Counted from the stretch's first letter, positions 8,306 through 18,183 are shown. The stretch: 64,000 bases of DNA from JACVRW01 sp963728155 (GCA_963728155.1 CAVSJF010000007.1:186001-250000); one strand, 5' to 3'. A program made the numbers and translations. The notes: generated by a model from the sequence alone, not told the origin.

Positions 8306-9666
8306 CGCCCGATCCGGGTTCTCTGCTCGAACTTGAACTGGGCATCGGGGTCGACCCTCGTGCCGCCGCAGCCCTCCGGTCCGGAAAAGGTGGACGGGTC
8401 CTGGAGCAACTCGGTGGCACGCTGGCGGATCTCGCGGTCGATGTCGAACGGGATCTCGCCGATCGAGTCGACCTCGCCGAGGCGCCGGATGAAGTCCTGG
8501 CGCAGCTTGCGCATCACGCAGCTCTGGTCGATGCGCACGTCGTCGGGGAACCTGTTCTCGGTCCACAGAAGCCGCCGGCCGGTGGGGTCCCACGCGAACT
8601 CGGGAACGATCCAGCCCTGGGTGCCCGAGCGTGTCAGGCGCCGCGGCCGCCCGACCGCCCGGACCGACCTGCGCCCGGGCGTCCAGCGAAGGCGCTGGTC
8701 GTAGAGGTCGGTGGCCTGGTTGAGCCGCGGCTGCAGGAAGCTGTCGCTGAACACGGACAGGATGAGCAGATAGTCGAAGCGGGCCGGCAGGTCCAGGAAG
8801 GTCGAGAGCCGGATCCAGTTGTCGTGGGCTCCGCGGAGGTCACGCGTGGACATGAAGATCACCCTTTTCATGTCCGGGGTGAAGATGGCCTGCTCGTCCC
8901 ACGCCGGGTTGCGAGTGAGCCGCGACGGCCGGCAGCGCCCGCGGTCGGGGTCGGGCAGGCGGCAGAAGAACAGCTCGGGATTGATTGCGTTGTCGACGGT
9001 CTCGGTGTAGAGAAAGCCCGACCCGTCCGGGGCCCACCACTGCGTCTCATACCAGTGCCCGTTGCCGGGCCTCACCACGTGCTCGCCGGCGAGGCGCGGC
9101 CCGCCGGGCGCGTCGGGCACGAAACGGGCCACGCGCACGTCCGACTTGCCGGTGCCCTTCTCGTCCGGATTCCAGTTGAGCGCCGTCCACACGATGTGGC
9201 GCCCGTCAGGCGACCAGTAGGCGTGGAAGTTGTCGTTGAACTCGGTGCTCTTGGTGAGGTTGGTGCGCCGCTTGCCGTCTCGCGTCATCACCCAGACGTC
9301 GGAGCCGATGCCGCCGAAGCCCGCGCCCCCCAGCCGGATCTGATGCCCGTTCCAAGAGTGGAACAGGATCCATTTGCCGCCCCCGGGCTGAGCCACCGGA
9401 ACCTGGTTGGGCCCCTCGAGCCCGCAGGTCAGGCACTTTCTGCGCTTGCCGGCGAGGGTCGAGCGGTGGATCTGGATCTGCCCGTCCGAATCGAGGTCGC
9501 GCAGGAAGGGGTCGTGGAACACCACGTTCGTGCGATCGAGCCAATCGGGCGCCTGACCCAGCAGGTAGCCGTTGCGCTCGATCTCGAAAGTCTCCGCCAC
9601 GGCCGGCGCGGCCGCGGCGCCGATTGCCGCCACCAGCGCGACCAGAGCGCCCACCAACCTCTTCAC
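8287..9666 (-). CDS. Secreted TolB/PD40-type beta-propeller protein
   Basis: 459 residues. Clear signal peptide (GTG start, MKRLVGALVALVAA, cleavage near AVAE). Repeated propeller blades include SDVWVMTRDGKRRTNLT, AYWSPDGRHIVWTALNW, QWWAPDGSGFLYTET and DEQAIFTPDMKRVIFMSTRD. These PD40-type blades (SPDG.xI.F) are as in TolB and DPP-IV-like proteins. No peptidase domain follows. Cysteines occur in pairs (CLTC) and may form a disulfide. GGGAGGG lies before the start, only 29 bp after the ArsR-family gene, so the two probably form one transcript. Function is probably binding or surface-associated; substrate unknown. Confidence 0.75.
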   Translation of the reverse strand: MKRLVGALVALVAAIGAAAAPAVAETFEIERNGYLLGQAPDWLDRTNVVFHDPFLRDLDSDGQIQIHRSTLAGKRRKCLTCGLEGPNQVPVAQPGGGKWILFHSWNGHQIRLGGAGFGGIGSDVWVMTRDGKRRTNLTKSTEFNDNFHAYWSPDGRHIVWTALNWNPDEKGTGKSDVRVARFVPDAPGGPRLAGEHVVRPGNGHWYETQWWAPDGSGFLYTETVDNAINPELFFCRLPDPDRGRCRPSRLTRNPAWDEQAIFTPDMKRVIFMSTRDLRGAHDNWIRLSTFLDLPARFDYLLILSVFSDSFLQPRLNQATDLYDQRLRWTPGRRSVRAVGRPRRLTRSGTQGWIVPEFAWDPTGRRLLWTENRFPDDVRIDQSCVMRKLRQDFIRRLGEVDSIGEIPFDIDREIRQRATELLQDPSTFSGPEGCGGTRVDPDAQFKFEQRTRIGRYVGGR

Positions 9667-9695
9667 ATGACCCTCCCTAAGTACGTATAGCGATA

Positions 9696-10697
9696 TTACT
9701 GGCTACAGAGGTTACGGAAAGCCTGGGTGGCGGCGCCGAGCAGGCGCTCGGAGCGCTCGCCGGGCGCGTAGTACAGCACCCGGGCCCCTTCGCGGCGGGT
9801 GTCGAGCCAGCCGGCCTCGCGCAGTTGACGCACGTGGGCGCTGATCGTGGGCTGGGAGAGGCCGAACATAGTGGTGAGGTCGCCGACGCTGAGCGGCTCC
9901 TTGGCCAAGAAGGAGAGGATGGCCAGGCGGGTGGGATCGGAGATCACCTTGAGGCCGACGGCCAGCGGCTCGGCGGTGGCGCGAACGCGGTCCACCGGCC
10001 GGTCCTCCAGCGGCACGCCGATCACCACCGTGCCCGGCGGTAGGTCGACCACGAAGCCGCCGCCGCCGGCGAAGAAGAGCGGCACCACCACCAGCCGCCC
10101 CTGGGCCTGCGCGGCGTCGATCAGCGGTGCGAAGGCCTCCCAGCGGCCCATGTGCCCCACCGGCAGGTGGGCGCGTGGATCATCGCCCGCCTCCAGGCGC
10201 TGCTGCCACACGCCCCGGCTGCGAGTGACCGCGGTCAGTCCCGAGTCGGCCCAGAGCGGCGACATCGCAGCCCAGGTCTCGGTCAGCAGCTTTTGGTAGG
10301 TCTCCCGCAGCGGCGGCTCAGCCGCCAGGCGCTTGAGCCGCTCGACCACCGCCGCCCGCTCCTGCGGATCCTCCGAGGTCAGGCCCACGTCCCCCAGCTC
10401 GTGATTGGCCGCGGCGTCGAAGTCCCCCAACAGGCCGTCCACGCCGTCGGCGTAGAGCTCGTCGACCCGCAGCGCGAGGATGAGGAGGTCGCAGTAGGAG
10501 GCGGCGCCGTCGCCCCAGAAACCGGCGATCGCCTCGCGCAGCTCGTGACCCTGGCCGAGCACATCGCCGAGCGGCCCACCGCTCAGTGCCGGCGAATGGG
10601 CCTGGACGAGCACGCAGAACAGCTCCATCGCCGCCGAGGTGCGCGCGCTCGCCACCCCCGGCAGCGCCTCCGGCCGCAAGGACGCCTGGAAGGGCAC
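9696..10697 (-). CDS. ArsR-family transcriptional regulator with long N-terminal domain
   Basis: About 333 residues. The C-terminal 85 residues are an ArsR-type winged helix: ISDPTRLAILSFLAKEPLSV, GDLTTMFGLSQPTISAHVRQ and LREAGWLDTRREGARVLYY. The first 245 residues form a separate alpha/beta domain found in DUF5937-like actinobacterial regulators; its ligand is unknown, and no CxC metal site is seen. The start is taken at the GTG that follows a TACCGT box by 7 nt, with TTGACC 15 nt further upstream. The in-frame GTG at 10706 overlaps that -10 box and is less likely. Downstream lies the secreted propeller gene. Confidence 0.8.
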   Translation of the reverse strand: MPFQASLRPEALPGVASARTSAAMELFCVLVQAHSPALSGGPLGDVLGQGHELREAIAGFWGDGAASYCDLLILALRVDELYADGVDGLLGDFDAAANHELGDVGLTSEDPQERAAVVERLKRLAAEPPLRETYQKLLTETWAAMSPLWADSGLTAVTRSRGVWQQRLEAGDDPRAHLPVGHMGRWEAFAPLIDAAQAQGRLVVVPLFFAGGGGFVVDLPPGTVVIGVPLEDRPVDRVRATAEPLAVGLKVISDPTRLAILSFLAKEPLSVGDLTTMFGLSQPTISAHVRQLREAGWLDTRREGARVLYYAPGERSERLLGAATQAFRNLCSQ

Positions 10698-10704
10698 GCC
10701 GACC

Positions 10705-10710
10705 ACGGTA
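10705..10710 (-). promoter_or_regulatory. -10 box TACCGT of the ArsR-family gene (leaderless)
   Basis: TACCGT lies 7 nt before the GTG at 10697, with TTGACC as a -35 candidate at a 15-nt spacing. This is the clearest -35/-10 pair in the window and decides the gene start. Confidence 0.6.
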
Positions 10711-10751
10711 CCAACCCCCTCAGGCGGTCAAACGCCGATAGGCATCGGCCT

Positions 10752-10883
10752 CTAGCCGAGGAGCCGGCCCGACTTCCCGTCGGGCTGCACCAGCACCGCG
10801 TTCGCCGCGTCGGTGCCGCCGAAGTCGATCGCCCTCTTGCCGTCGCCGGAGAAGCTCGTGTCGAGGTCACCAGGGTTGGCCAT
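10752..10883 (-). pseudogene. Delta-60 repeat fragment, 43 residues
   Basis: ATG to TAG, 44 codons. The peptide GDLDTSFSGDGKRAIDFGGT followed by DAANAVLVQPDGK is one complete delta-60 repeat unit (LDxSFxGDGxxxxDFxGxxDxAxAVxVQPDGK). These units normally occur in tandem in large secreted proteins. Here only one unit is left, with no signal peptide, so this is most likely the remnant of a longer gene. A tiny functional protein cannot be ruled out. Confidence 0.6.
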
Positions 10884-10932
10884 GCGGCGACCATACCGGC
10901 GGGTGCACTGCCGCGACGGCCTGCTGCCCGGC

Positions 10933-10938
10933 TAGGCT
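10933..10938 (+). promoter_or_regulatory. -10 box TAGGCT of the LuxR-type gene
   Basis: TAGGCT ends 6 nt before the GTG at 10945, which fits a leaderless transcript. Confidence 0.5.
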
Positions 10939-10944
10939 TGCCGG

Positions 10945-12572
10945 GTGGCCATAGATCAGCGCTCGGAGGGGTTGCGCCTCCTCGAGGGGGCGCAGTGGGC
11001 TGCCGCACGCGACGTCTTCTCGGCCGCCCTCGAAGAACAGGAGACACCCGAAGCCCTCGACGGCATCGGGCTCGCGCTCTTCTTCCTCGGGAGCATCGAG
11101 GAGGGGATCGCCGCCCGTGGGCGCGCGTTCGAGGAATACGTCCGGGCCGGACGGTGCGACGAGGCCGCCCGGGTGGGCGTGTGGGTGTCCCATCAGTACC
11201 TGCTCTCCGGCCGCGCGTCGGCCGCGCGCGGCTGGCTTGCGCGCGCCGCGCGCGCGGTGGAGGACGCCGAGTGCGACGGTCAGGGCTGGGTGGAGATCGA
11301 GCGGGCGCGCCACGCGGAGAGCCTCGACGAGTGCGCGAGCCCACACGCGCCGGGCCATGGCCATCGCGCGCGACTCCGGCAACGGCGACCTGGAGGTCTA
11401 CGCGCTCAGCCTGCTCGGGTTGACCGAGGTCAACGCCGGCCGCCTCGACGCCGGCATGCAGCTGCTCGAGGAGGCGATGGCCGCGGCGTCCGCGGGACGC
11501 ATCCGCAACGTGCACACGCTCGCCGAGGCCTACTGCAACCTGATCATGGCCTCGCACCAACGCGGGCGACTGGGACCGCGCTGCCGAATGGTGCGAGATG
11601 GTGGACGATTTCGCGCGCGAGCACCGGCACCGTGCCGCTGCTCGGCGTCCTGCCGCACCATCCACGCCGACGTCCTGGTCGCCCGGGGCCGCTGGCCCGA
11701 GGCCGAGCAGGCGCTCGAGAGCGCGCTGGAGACCCACGCCGGCTTCGTGCCCGCGATGGGCGCTCCCACCCTGGCGAGCATGGCCGAGCTGCGCGTTCTG
11801 CAGGGGCGGCTCGCGGAGGCCGAGCAGCTGCTCGCGGGACGCGAGGAGCACCCGTCGTCGCTGTGCGCCCTGGCTCGCCTGCGCATCGCCGACGGCCGGC
11901 CGCAGGTGGCGGCCGCGCTGCTGGAGCGCGCGCTCGGCGGCGCCGAGGGCGACGCGATCCGCACGACGCAGCTGCTCGCCCCGCTCGCGGAGGCCCGCCT
12001 CGCCTGCGGCGACCTCGAGGGCGCGCGGCGTGGCCGTCGCCCGGCTGGCCGAGCTCGCCGAGGCTTCCGGCATCCGGTTGGTCGAGGCGCGCGCGGAGCT
12101 CGCCGCTGCACAGCTGAGCCTTGCGGCCGGGCGCCCCGAGGACGCAGCGGAGCCCGCGCGCCGCGCACTCGCCGCCTTTGCCCGCCTCGGGATGCCCCTG
12201 CACGTGGGCGAGGCGCGGCTCGCGCTCGCCCGCGCGCTGGTGACGGGCGCCCCGGAGGTCGCCGGCGACGAGGCCCGCACCGCGCTGGCCGCCTTCCGCC
12301 AGCTCGGGGCGTCGCGGGCCATGGACGCCGCCGCTGCGGTGCTGCGCGAGCTGGGCGAGGCGACGGGCGCGCGGCCGCGCAGCCAGGGGGAGCTGACGGC
12401 GCGCGAGACCGAGGTGCTGGGGTTGCTCGAGCTGGGAATGTCCAACGCCCGGATCGCCCAGACGCTGGTGATCACCGAGAAGACCGCCGGCCACCACGTG
12501 AGCCACATCCTCTCCAAGCTCGGGCGTGCGCAACCGGGCCGAGGCGGCCGCCTACGCCGCGGCGACGAATAG
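10945..12572 (+). CDS. LuxR-type transcriptional regulator with TPR-like helical repeats (frameshifted)
   Basis: About 540 residues once frames are joined. The long N-terminal part is Ala/Leu/Arg-rich helical repeats of TPR type (for example RLLEGAQWAAARDVFSAAL, ALDGIGLALFFLGSIEEGIA, TLAEAYCNLIMASHQRG). The C-terminal 60 residues are a LuxR/GerE helix-turn-helix: LTARETEVLGLLELGMSNAR, IAQTLVITEKTAGHHVSHIL, SKLG. Frame breaks lie near 11330, 11565, 11620, 12025 and 12525; the true C-terminus after the last shift reads VRNRAEAAAYAAA. No NACHT/ATPase domain is visible. This domain order is common in actinobacterial LuxR regulators. The neighbouring methyltransferase is a possible target. Confidence 0.8.
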
Positions 12573-12640
12573 GGAGTTCTCCCGATGTATCGCCGCGACC
12601 GGCCCCATAGCGTGGCGTTCGCACCGGCGAAATGAGGAGG

Positions 12641-13467
12641 ATGCATGCCGTTGCAAGCGCTGACGCGGAACTGAAGGGCCGTCACCGCAAGATGTGGGCG
12701 TCGGGGGACTACCCCTCGATGGTCGAGACCTTCCTGCTGCCGCTCGGGCCGCGGCTGGTCGATGCGTGCGGCATCGACGCCGGGTACTCGGGTGCTCGAC
12801 GTGGCGGCGGGCACCGGCAACGCGTCGATCCCCGCGGCGCAGCGCGGCGCCAAGGTGACCGCGAGCGACCTGACGCCCGAGCTGCTCGCGGCCGGGCGCG
12901 CGACCGCCGAGGCCGCAGGGGCTCGAGCTCGACTGGGTGGAGGCCGACGCGGAGAACCTCCCGTTCGAGGACGAGTCCTTCGACGTGGTGATGTCCTGCA
13001 TCGGGGCGATGTTCGCTCCCCATCACCAGGCCGTCGCGGACGAGATGGTGCGCGTGTGCCGTCCCGGCGGCACGATCGGCCTGCTGAGCTGGACCCCCGA
13101 GGGCATGTTGGGAGCGCTGTTCAGGACGATCGGGCCGTTCGCGCCGCCGCCGCCGGCCGGCGCGCAGCCCCCGCCCCTGTGGGGCAGCGAGGAGCACCTG
13201 CGCGGGCTCTTCGGCGGCCGGGTCGACTGGAGCACCTTGGAGCGCGAGGATCTCGAGATCACGGCGTTCGAGCGCGCGCGCGACTACGGCGAGCACTTCA
13301 AGGCCCGCTACGGCCCGACGATCGCCGCCCGCGCGAACGCGGAGAAGAACGGCCGCGCGGACGAGTTCGACCAGGCGCTCGACGCGTTCTGCGACGAGTG
13401 GAACCGCGGCGCTCCCGAGCGCGCGCGGTTCGAGAAGGAGTATCTGGTGGCGGTGGGTACCCGCTAG
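12641..13467 (+). CDS. Class I SAM-dependent methyltransferase (frameshifted)
   Basis: About 275 residues. AdoMet motif I VLDVAAGTGNASIPAAQRGA, then acidic TASDLTPELL, motif II-like VEADAENLPFEDESFDVV and MSCIGAMFAPHHQAVADEM, then RVCRPGGTIGLLSWTPEG. This is the UbiE/Methyltransf_11 pattern. Two single-base shifts lie near 12790 and 12920. ATG is taken at 12641 with GAGGAGG nearby. The substrate cannot be told; the late Pro-rich loop (FAPPPPAGAQPPP) is seen in related actinobacterial enzymes. The stop overlaps the convergent cupin gene by 3 bp. Confidence 0.85.
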
Positions 13468-14037
13468 GCGAGGTAGCGCCGCTCGAGCTCGCTATCGACG
13501 CCGCGCCGGCGGGCGACGCGGGCCAGCAGCACCATGATCCGTTCGATCACGGCGTAGGCGCCGGGCAGTCGCAGCTGCCCCATCTCGAGAATCAGCGCGG
13601 TGTGAAGCGGGTTACGGGGCACGCCGTTCTTGAGCACGCGGCCGTCCGCGGCCAGCCCGTAGGTGATCTGCAGGCCTTTCTCGAAGCCCGGGCTGCCGGG
13701 GCGCAGCTCGACGTGGGCGACGCTGCGCTGATCGCCCGGATTGCTCCAGGCGTGCAGGCTGCCGGGAGCCGCGACCGCCTCGTCGCCCGGCCCGAGCTGG
13801 TGGCGGACGCCGTCGATCTCGACGGTGAGCCGGCCCTCGAGCACCTCGAAGCGTTCGCTGTAGCGAGGTGGTAGTGCGGGTCACCTTCCCGCCGGGAGCC
13901 ACCTCGAGCTCGACCAGGGTCCGCGCGCCGCCGGTCTCCACGCTGGTCTCCAGGAACGTGGCTGCGTCGCGCTGGACGGGGTTGTAGACCCTGCGCGACC
14001 TACGGTCGGTGGCGGATGCATTCATCTGCATCTCCAA
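13464..14037 (-). CDS. Cupin-domain protein (frameshifted)
   Basis: About 190 residues. A single beta-barrel cupin core is visible: FLETSVETGGARTLVELEV with PGGKV in one frame, then after a shift near 13860 RFEVLEGRLTVEIDG, LGPGDEAVAAPGSLHAWSNP and the strand RSVAHVELRPG. The motif-2 His is present (LHAW); of the motif-1 metal ligands only the Glu in FEVLEG is clear. The tail (RIMVLLARVARRRG) is basic. Divergent from the following lipoprotein gene, convergent with the methyltransferase. Confidence 0.75.
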
Positions 14038-14963
14038 TGACTCGCCCGAGCCGAACGATTCCCGGCTCGGCGCCTCGTCCTGGATCTCGAGGCCGCCTCA
14101 GGCGCTCCTCTTCGGCGCGCGTAAAACGGCCCACGGCAATCACAAGCACCTAGCAGCTATCGCAGGATCCAGCCTGGCCGCGGCCGCGGCCGCGGTCGCG
14201 TTCGCGGCGTGCGGCGGCATCGCGACCAAGGGGGCCGACATCGGTGCGGGGGGTCCCGAATCCGCGCCCGCCAACCGCGGTCTGCCGCAGGGCAGCGAGC
14301 CGGTCAACCTCGACCCGGCGGACTTCTCGATCCGGATCGACAACCCGTACTGGCCGATGCGCCCGGCAGCCGATGGGTCTACACCGAGACTGACGCCCAG
14401 GGCACCAAGCAGAAGGTGGTGGTCACGGTCACACACAAGACCAAGACGGTCGCCAACGGTGTGAAGGCCCGCGTGATCCGGGACGTCGTCACCGAGAACG
14501 GCACGCCGGTCGAGATCACCGACGACTGGTACGCGCAGGACACGGCCGGAAACATCTGGTACCTCGGTGAGTCCGTGCGCAACTACGAGCACGGTGAGCT
14601 CGTCGACCGCGCCGGCTCGTTCGAGGCCGGCGTCGATGGCGCACAGGCCGGCGTGGCCATGCCCGCCGATCCGGTGCCCGGGCTTTCCTATCGCCAGGAG
14701 TACTACAGAGGCCAGGCCGAGGACAGGGCTGCGATCGTCACCCTCGGGGAGGAGCAGGTGGAGGTGCCGTTCGGCTACTTCACGGCCGTGCTGATGACAC
14801 GCGACCTCGTTCCGACCGAGCCCAGGGTTCAGGAACTAAGTTCTACGCCCGGGGTATCGGACCCGTGCTCAGCATGCACACCGACGGCCCCGGCGGCAGG
14901 GCCGCGCTGGTCAGCTACACCTTCTCAGGGTCATCCCAGCTTCCCGTCATAGCTTCTCGATGA
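14009..14963 (+). CDS. Secreted lipoprotein of unknown function (frameshifted, start uncertain)
   Basis: The N-terminus has a hydrophobic signal AAIAGSSLAAAAAAVAFAAC ending in a lipobox (AAC, near 14207). After a break near 14375 the mature domain reads GSRWVYTETDAQGTKQKVVV, TVTHKTKTVANGVKARVIRD and EITDDWYAQDTAGNIWYLGE. This resembles periplasmic proteins of the type that report on metal or ligand presence, but I do not recognise the family. A second break near 14835 precedes the true end (SYTFSGSSQLPVI), with the stop at 14961-14963. No good start codon precedes the signal, so a base error there is likely; the ATG at 14009 would overlap the divergent cupin start. The PepSY gene follows after 31 bp. 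Confidence 0.6.
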
Positions 14964-14994
14964 GAGTCAAACCCGATACGAGGAGTCGAAAGAG

Positions 14995-15339
14995 ATGAGG
15001 AACAAGATCAAGGGAGCAGTCGTCGCGGCCGTGGCCATCGTGGCGCTGGCCCTCGGCGGAGCGGCGATCGCCGGAGCGGCCGGCGGCGACGATGACAAGA
15101 CCGACGAGCCGATCGCGGGCCAGGCGCTCGAGCGTGTCGAAGCCGCTGCGCTGGCGGAAACCGGCGGCGGCAAGGTGACGGAGACCGAGGCCGGCGACGA
15201 GGAAGGCGCCTACGAGGTCGAGGTGACCCGCGGCGACGGCAGCCAGGTCGACGTCCATCTGGACAAGAGCTTCAACGTTCTCAGCCAGGCCGACGACAAC
15301 GATCAGGGCGGCGAGGACGACAGCGGCGACCGAGACTGA
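14995..15339 (+). CDS. Secreted PepSY-domain protein
   Basis: 114 residues. Signal peptide MRNKIKGAVVAAVAIVALAL, cleavage near IAGAA. The rest is one PepSY-like unit: AGQALERVEAAALAETGGGK, VTETEAGDEEGAYEVEVTRG and DGSQVDVHLDKSFNVLSQAD, with an acidic tail. PepSY units act as peptidase-inhibitor-like or regulatory periplasmic modules. GAGGAG lies upstream of the ATG. It probably shares a transcript with the preceding lipoprotein gene. Confidence 0.82.
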   Translation: MRNKIKGAVVAAVAIVALALGGAAIAGAAGGDDDKTDEPIAGQALERVEAAALAETGGGKVTETEAGDEEGAYEVEVTRGDGSQVDVHLDKSFNVLSQADDNDQGGEDDSGDRD

Positions 15340-15372
15340 TCTGCTCGCCCACAGTTCCCAAAAGGAGTTCCG

Positions 15373-15398
15373 GCAGGCGGCCCCGAACGGCCGCCTGC
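15373..15398. terminator. Hairpin between convergent genes
   Basis: GCAGGCGGCC - CCGAAC - GGCCGCCTGC, a perfect 10-bp GC stem with a 6-nt loop. No clear T-run follows, as is frequent in GC-rich actinobacteria. It can serve both the PepSY gene (plus) and the alpha/beta hydrolase gene (minus). Confidence 0.7.
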
Positions 15399-15406
15399 GC
15401 TCAGAA

Positions 15407-16467
15407 CTATTCCCGGATCGGCGCCCGTCCTGGATCTCGAGCGGCGTGATCGGCACGCCGTCGCTCCACCTTCCGTTGAAGCGATGCCCGCGCGTGTCGC
15501 CGAGCCCGTACCGGCACCACTTCCCTGCGTAGGCGCAGGTTCGGAGCGCGTCCCAGGACTTCCAGCAGAAGCTCCAGTCGTAGGCGTCGGCGTCGCCTTT
15601 CCGCGCGGCGCACACGCCGTGCGGGGCGCTGAGTGCCGGGGTCCCGTGGGCGTCGGGCCGAGTGAGCACGAGGTCCTTGTTGCGTTTCGGGATGTGCCCG
15701 AGCTTCGGGAAGATCGCGTTGCAGCTGCTGTCCGCCTTGTTGGGCTCCGAGATCACGCCCTCGCCGCTCGAGTGGCACTGAAGCTTCACCGTCGCCGGGA
15801 TCCCACGCAGCGAGTCGTCCACCGCAGGCTCGTCGAACCCGACGAGGCCGCCGTCGTGCGGATCCTCGAGCCAGATGGCCCGCGGCTTCGGCAGATCCAG
15901 GCTTCGGTGTCGGTTGGCGAGGTTCGCCGTGATGACCCCGCCGAAGGAGAAGCCGAAGTAGCTCGTCCTGCGGAGGTCCGGCGGTACGCGACTGGGGCGA
16001 GTGCGCAGGTGGGCGAGCGCCCCGTGGATGCCCCTCACCGCCGAATTGATGCAGGGCTCGACTTCGAACGGACCCGGGCACGGGACCGCGGTATCGGTCT
16101 GCCAGCGCGGGTAGATCACCACGCTGCCCTTGCGCACGGTGTGCCGGATGAACTCGTACATCTGGTCGTAGCCGGCGAACTCGTAGTAGCCGTGCACCAC
16201 GATGGCGAGTGGCGCCCGTCGCGGCCGCGGACGGACCGGCTCGAAGGCGTACCAAGCGTCGGCCCCGGCGCCGCCCGAGCTCACCCGCCAGCCCTGGTGC
16301 GCGTAGTCACTGCCCCCCGGCCCCGACTTGGGCTGGGACGGCTGGGTCACGGCGGCCGACGCCTCGGTGGCCGTCAGCAGCGCCAGCGCGGCCACCGCGA
16401 CGGCGGCCACGCGGCGACTCATCCGGGCCCCGGCGCGAACTGCGGCAGTTGTGATGGGTTGCGACAC
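15407..16467 (-). CDS. Secreted alpha/beta hydrolase
   Basis: About 350 residues. Signal sequence RVAAVAVAALALLTATEASA after a basic N-terminus; the ATG at 16422 is an alternative start to the GTG at 16467. Core strands LAIVVHGYYEFAGYDQMYEF and VVIYPRWQTDTAVPC precede the nucleophile elbow GFSFGG (Ser near residue 165). Later come ANRHRSLDLPKPRAIWLEDP and several paired Cys (FCWKSWDALRTCAYAGKWC) consistent with an exported, disulfide-containing enzyme. A frame break near 15425 lengthens the unshifted reading into the antisense of the PepSY gene; the natural stop is taken at 15407. Substrate unknown. Confidence 0.72.
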
Positions 16468-16540
16468 GTGGGAGCCCCCTGTGCTCGCTGCTCGCGCATC
16501 TCGGGGTGGTCGCCCGGGCGCGCGTTGGTACGGCCGTGAT

Positions 16541-17760
16541 CTAGTCGGGCGGAGCTCCGGCCTGGGCCATGATGCGTCCGGCGTGATCGGGGCCGAAGAA
16601 CTCCTGTGCGGGGAGGGTGCCCGCCATGACGCTCACGAAGCCATCCATGGCCGCCTGGTTGCCCTGCATCGCGCCGATGAGCTGCGGCATTGCGGGGGAG
16701 GTGGCTCGAGTGTTGCGAAGTCGCAGGTGAAGTCGTAGATCGGCTGTGCTTCCTGGTCTCGGGCGCGCTGGTAGTCGCCATCGCCTCCTCGTACGGGCGC
16801 CGCCCGGCGGATGCGTTATCGAGTCCGACGCCACCGCCTCTGCGTCACGGAAGGCGTCGGTGATTCCGAACGCGGTGATTGGGTGCTTGGGGTAGCCGGC
16901 GTCCCCGACGAGCGTCCATCCAGGACCGTAGGGCTTGCAGAAGAAGCCCGGCAGGTCTCCCGTGCCCACGAATCGCGTCTCGCGCTTGGCGCCGTGGATC
17001 GCTCGGCGAAATCTGGGGCGAGCTCGAAGGACTGCATGTAGGTGCCCTCGATGTCCCTGCGGTTGGCTTTGAACTGGGACTGCGGCCAGCCCTGCACTAC
17101 GCAGGTGCAGGTCGTCGTGAGTCGGAATGGCCGCCCAGCCGCGCCCGTTCTCGGCCCGGATGTGGACGTCAAAGGCATCCGTCGGGAGCCCGCTCCAGTA
17201 GGCGTAGTAGGACGGTGCGAGCCCCGGCATCTCGTTGTATCGCTCGGGCTGCACGGCCTTTGCCAGCAGCGAGTGCTTGCCGTCCGCTCCAATCACCACC
17301 CGCGCTCGTTCGCTGACCGGAGCGCCGCCCTTGGCGTGGCCGCGGATACCCATGACCCGCCCGTCCTCGAGCAGCACCTCCTCGACCGTGAAGCCCTCGC
17401 GCAGCTCCGCCCCGGCGGCCACGGCCGCCTCCACCAACAGAGCGTCGAGCACGATCCGCCGGGGACCGAAGGCCACCGACTCGCCATTCGCCGGGAGAGG
17501 AGATCCTGCGATCGTGACCGGTCCGAAGTCAAACGAGTACCTGCTGATCGGCGGACAGTTCGTCGCCTCTAGTCGCTCGAGGATGCCCCAACGGGCAAGC
17601 GCGGCCACTGCGGGCGGATGCACCAGGTGCGTGGACATCGCGTCGCTCGGAAACCTGGCTTTATCGACCAGCAAGACCCGGTAGCCCTTTCGCGCCAACA
17701 ACATCGCGGCGGGCGACCCTGCGCAGCGCGCTCCCACGACGATCGCGTCGTAATTCCCAC
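16541..17760 (-). CDS. FAD-dependent oxidoreductase, geranylgeranyl-reductase-like (frameshifted)
   Basis: About 400 residues. N-terminal dinucleotide-binding region YDAIVVGARCAGSPAAMLLA (GxGxxGS/A variant) after a frame break near 17735, then ARKGYRVLLVDKARFPSDAM. Later RVVIGADGKHSLLAKAV (the GADG motif) and the FAD ribityl motif WTLVGDAGYPKHPITAFGIT. Breaks also lie near 17060 and 16770. This architecture is that of the NAD(P)/FAD-dependent oxidoreductases related to PHBH and geranylgeranyl reductase. The substrate is not predictable. An inverted repeat and a TTGACA box lie upstream at about 17815-17841. Confidence 0.82.
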
Positions 17761-17814
17761 TGACCTGACAGCCCCCGAGTTCGTGATCGCGTCGACCGTC
17801 TCACCCCGCCGCGG

Positions 17815-17841
17815 CCCGTGTCAACCTGTCCACAACACGGG
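17815..17841. promoter_or_regulatory. 7-bp inverted repeat upstream of the flavin oxidoreductase
   Basis: CCCGTGT and ACACGGG are separated by 13 nt. On the minus strand TTGACA falls at its downstream arm, so a protein bound here would cover a -35 region. Typical of a TetR-like operator, but no cognate regulator is nearby. The rest of 17761-18109 shows no convincing gene. Confidence 0.35.
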
Positions 17842-17977
17842 TCACTGACTTGTAAGGGCGAAGAGTGCTTCCGCGAAGGCTGCCGTGACTAGCGCAACGA
17901 ACGACAACCAGCGCCTCGCCCGGAGCCGCTCCACTCCTCCCGCTTGAAGAGCCCTTCGATCGCCGGCCTCGGCCGAC

Positions 17978-18000
17978 GCGAAAACTGGCCACCTTTTCGC
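17978..18000 (-). terminator. Inverted repeat downstream of tRNA-Asp, possible terminator
   Basis: GCGAAAA - CTGGCCACC - TTTTCGC, a perfect 7-bp stem with a 9-nt loop, lies about 110 bp downstream of tRNA-Asp. The stem is AT-rich at the loop side and there is no long T-run, so termination is uncertain. Confidence 0.35.
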
Positions 18001-18109
18001 CACGTTTTGTTGCGGCACGCAGCCGATCGATGCGGCCAGCTGCGGAGGGGGCAGCGAGCCTCCCCTGGGCGTTTCCCCTGCTACTGCGGCAATGCGCGGC
18101 AAAGACGAA

Positions 18110-18183
<74 letters not shown>

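Noticed and set aside
7495..9690. 731-residue plus-strand open frame across ppk2 and the propeller gene
   Set aside because: Antisense to two well-supported minus-strand genes; composition is of a shadow frame.
11217..11262. GCGCGC-rich stretch
   Set aside because: Codes for Ala/Arg-rich helices in the LuxR-type gene; composition only, not a repeat element.
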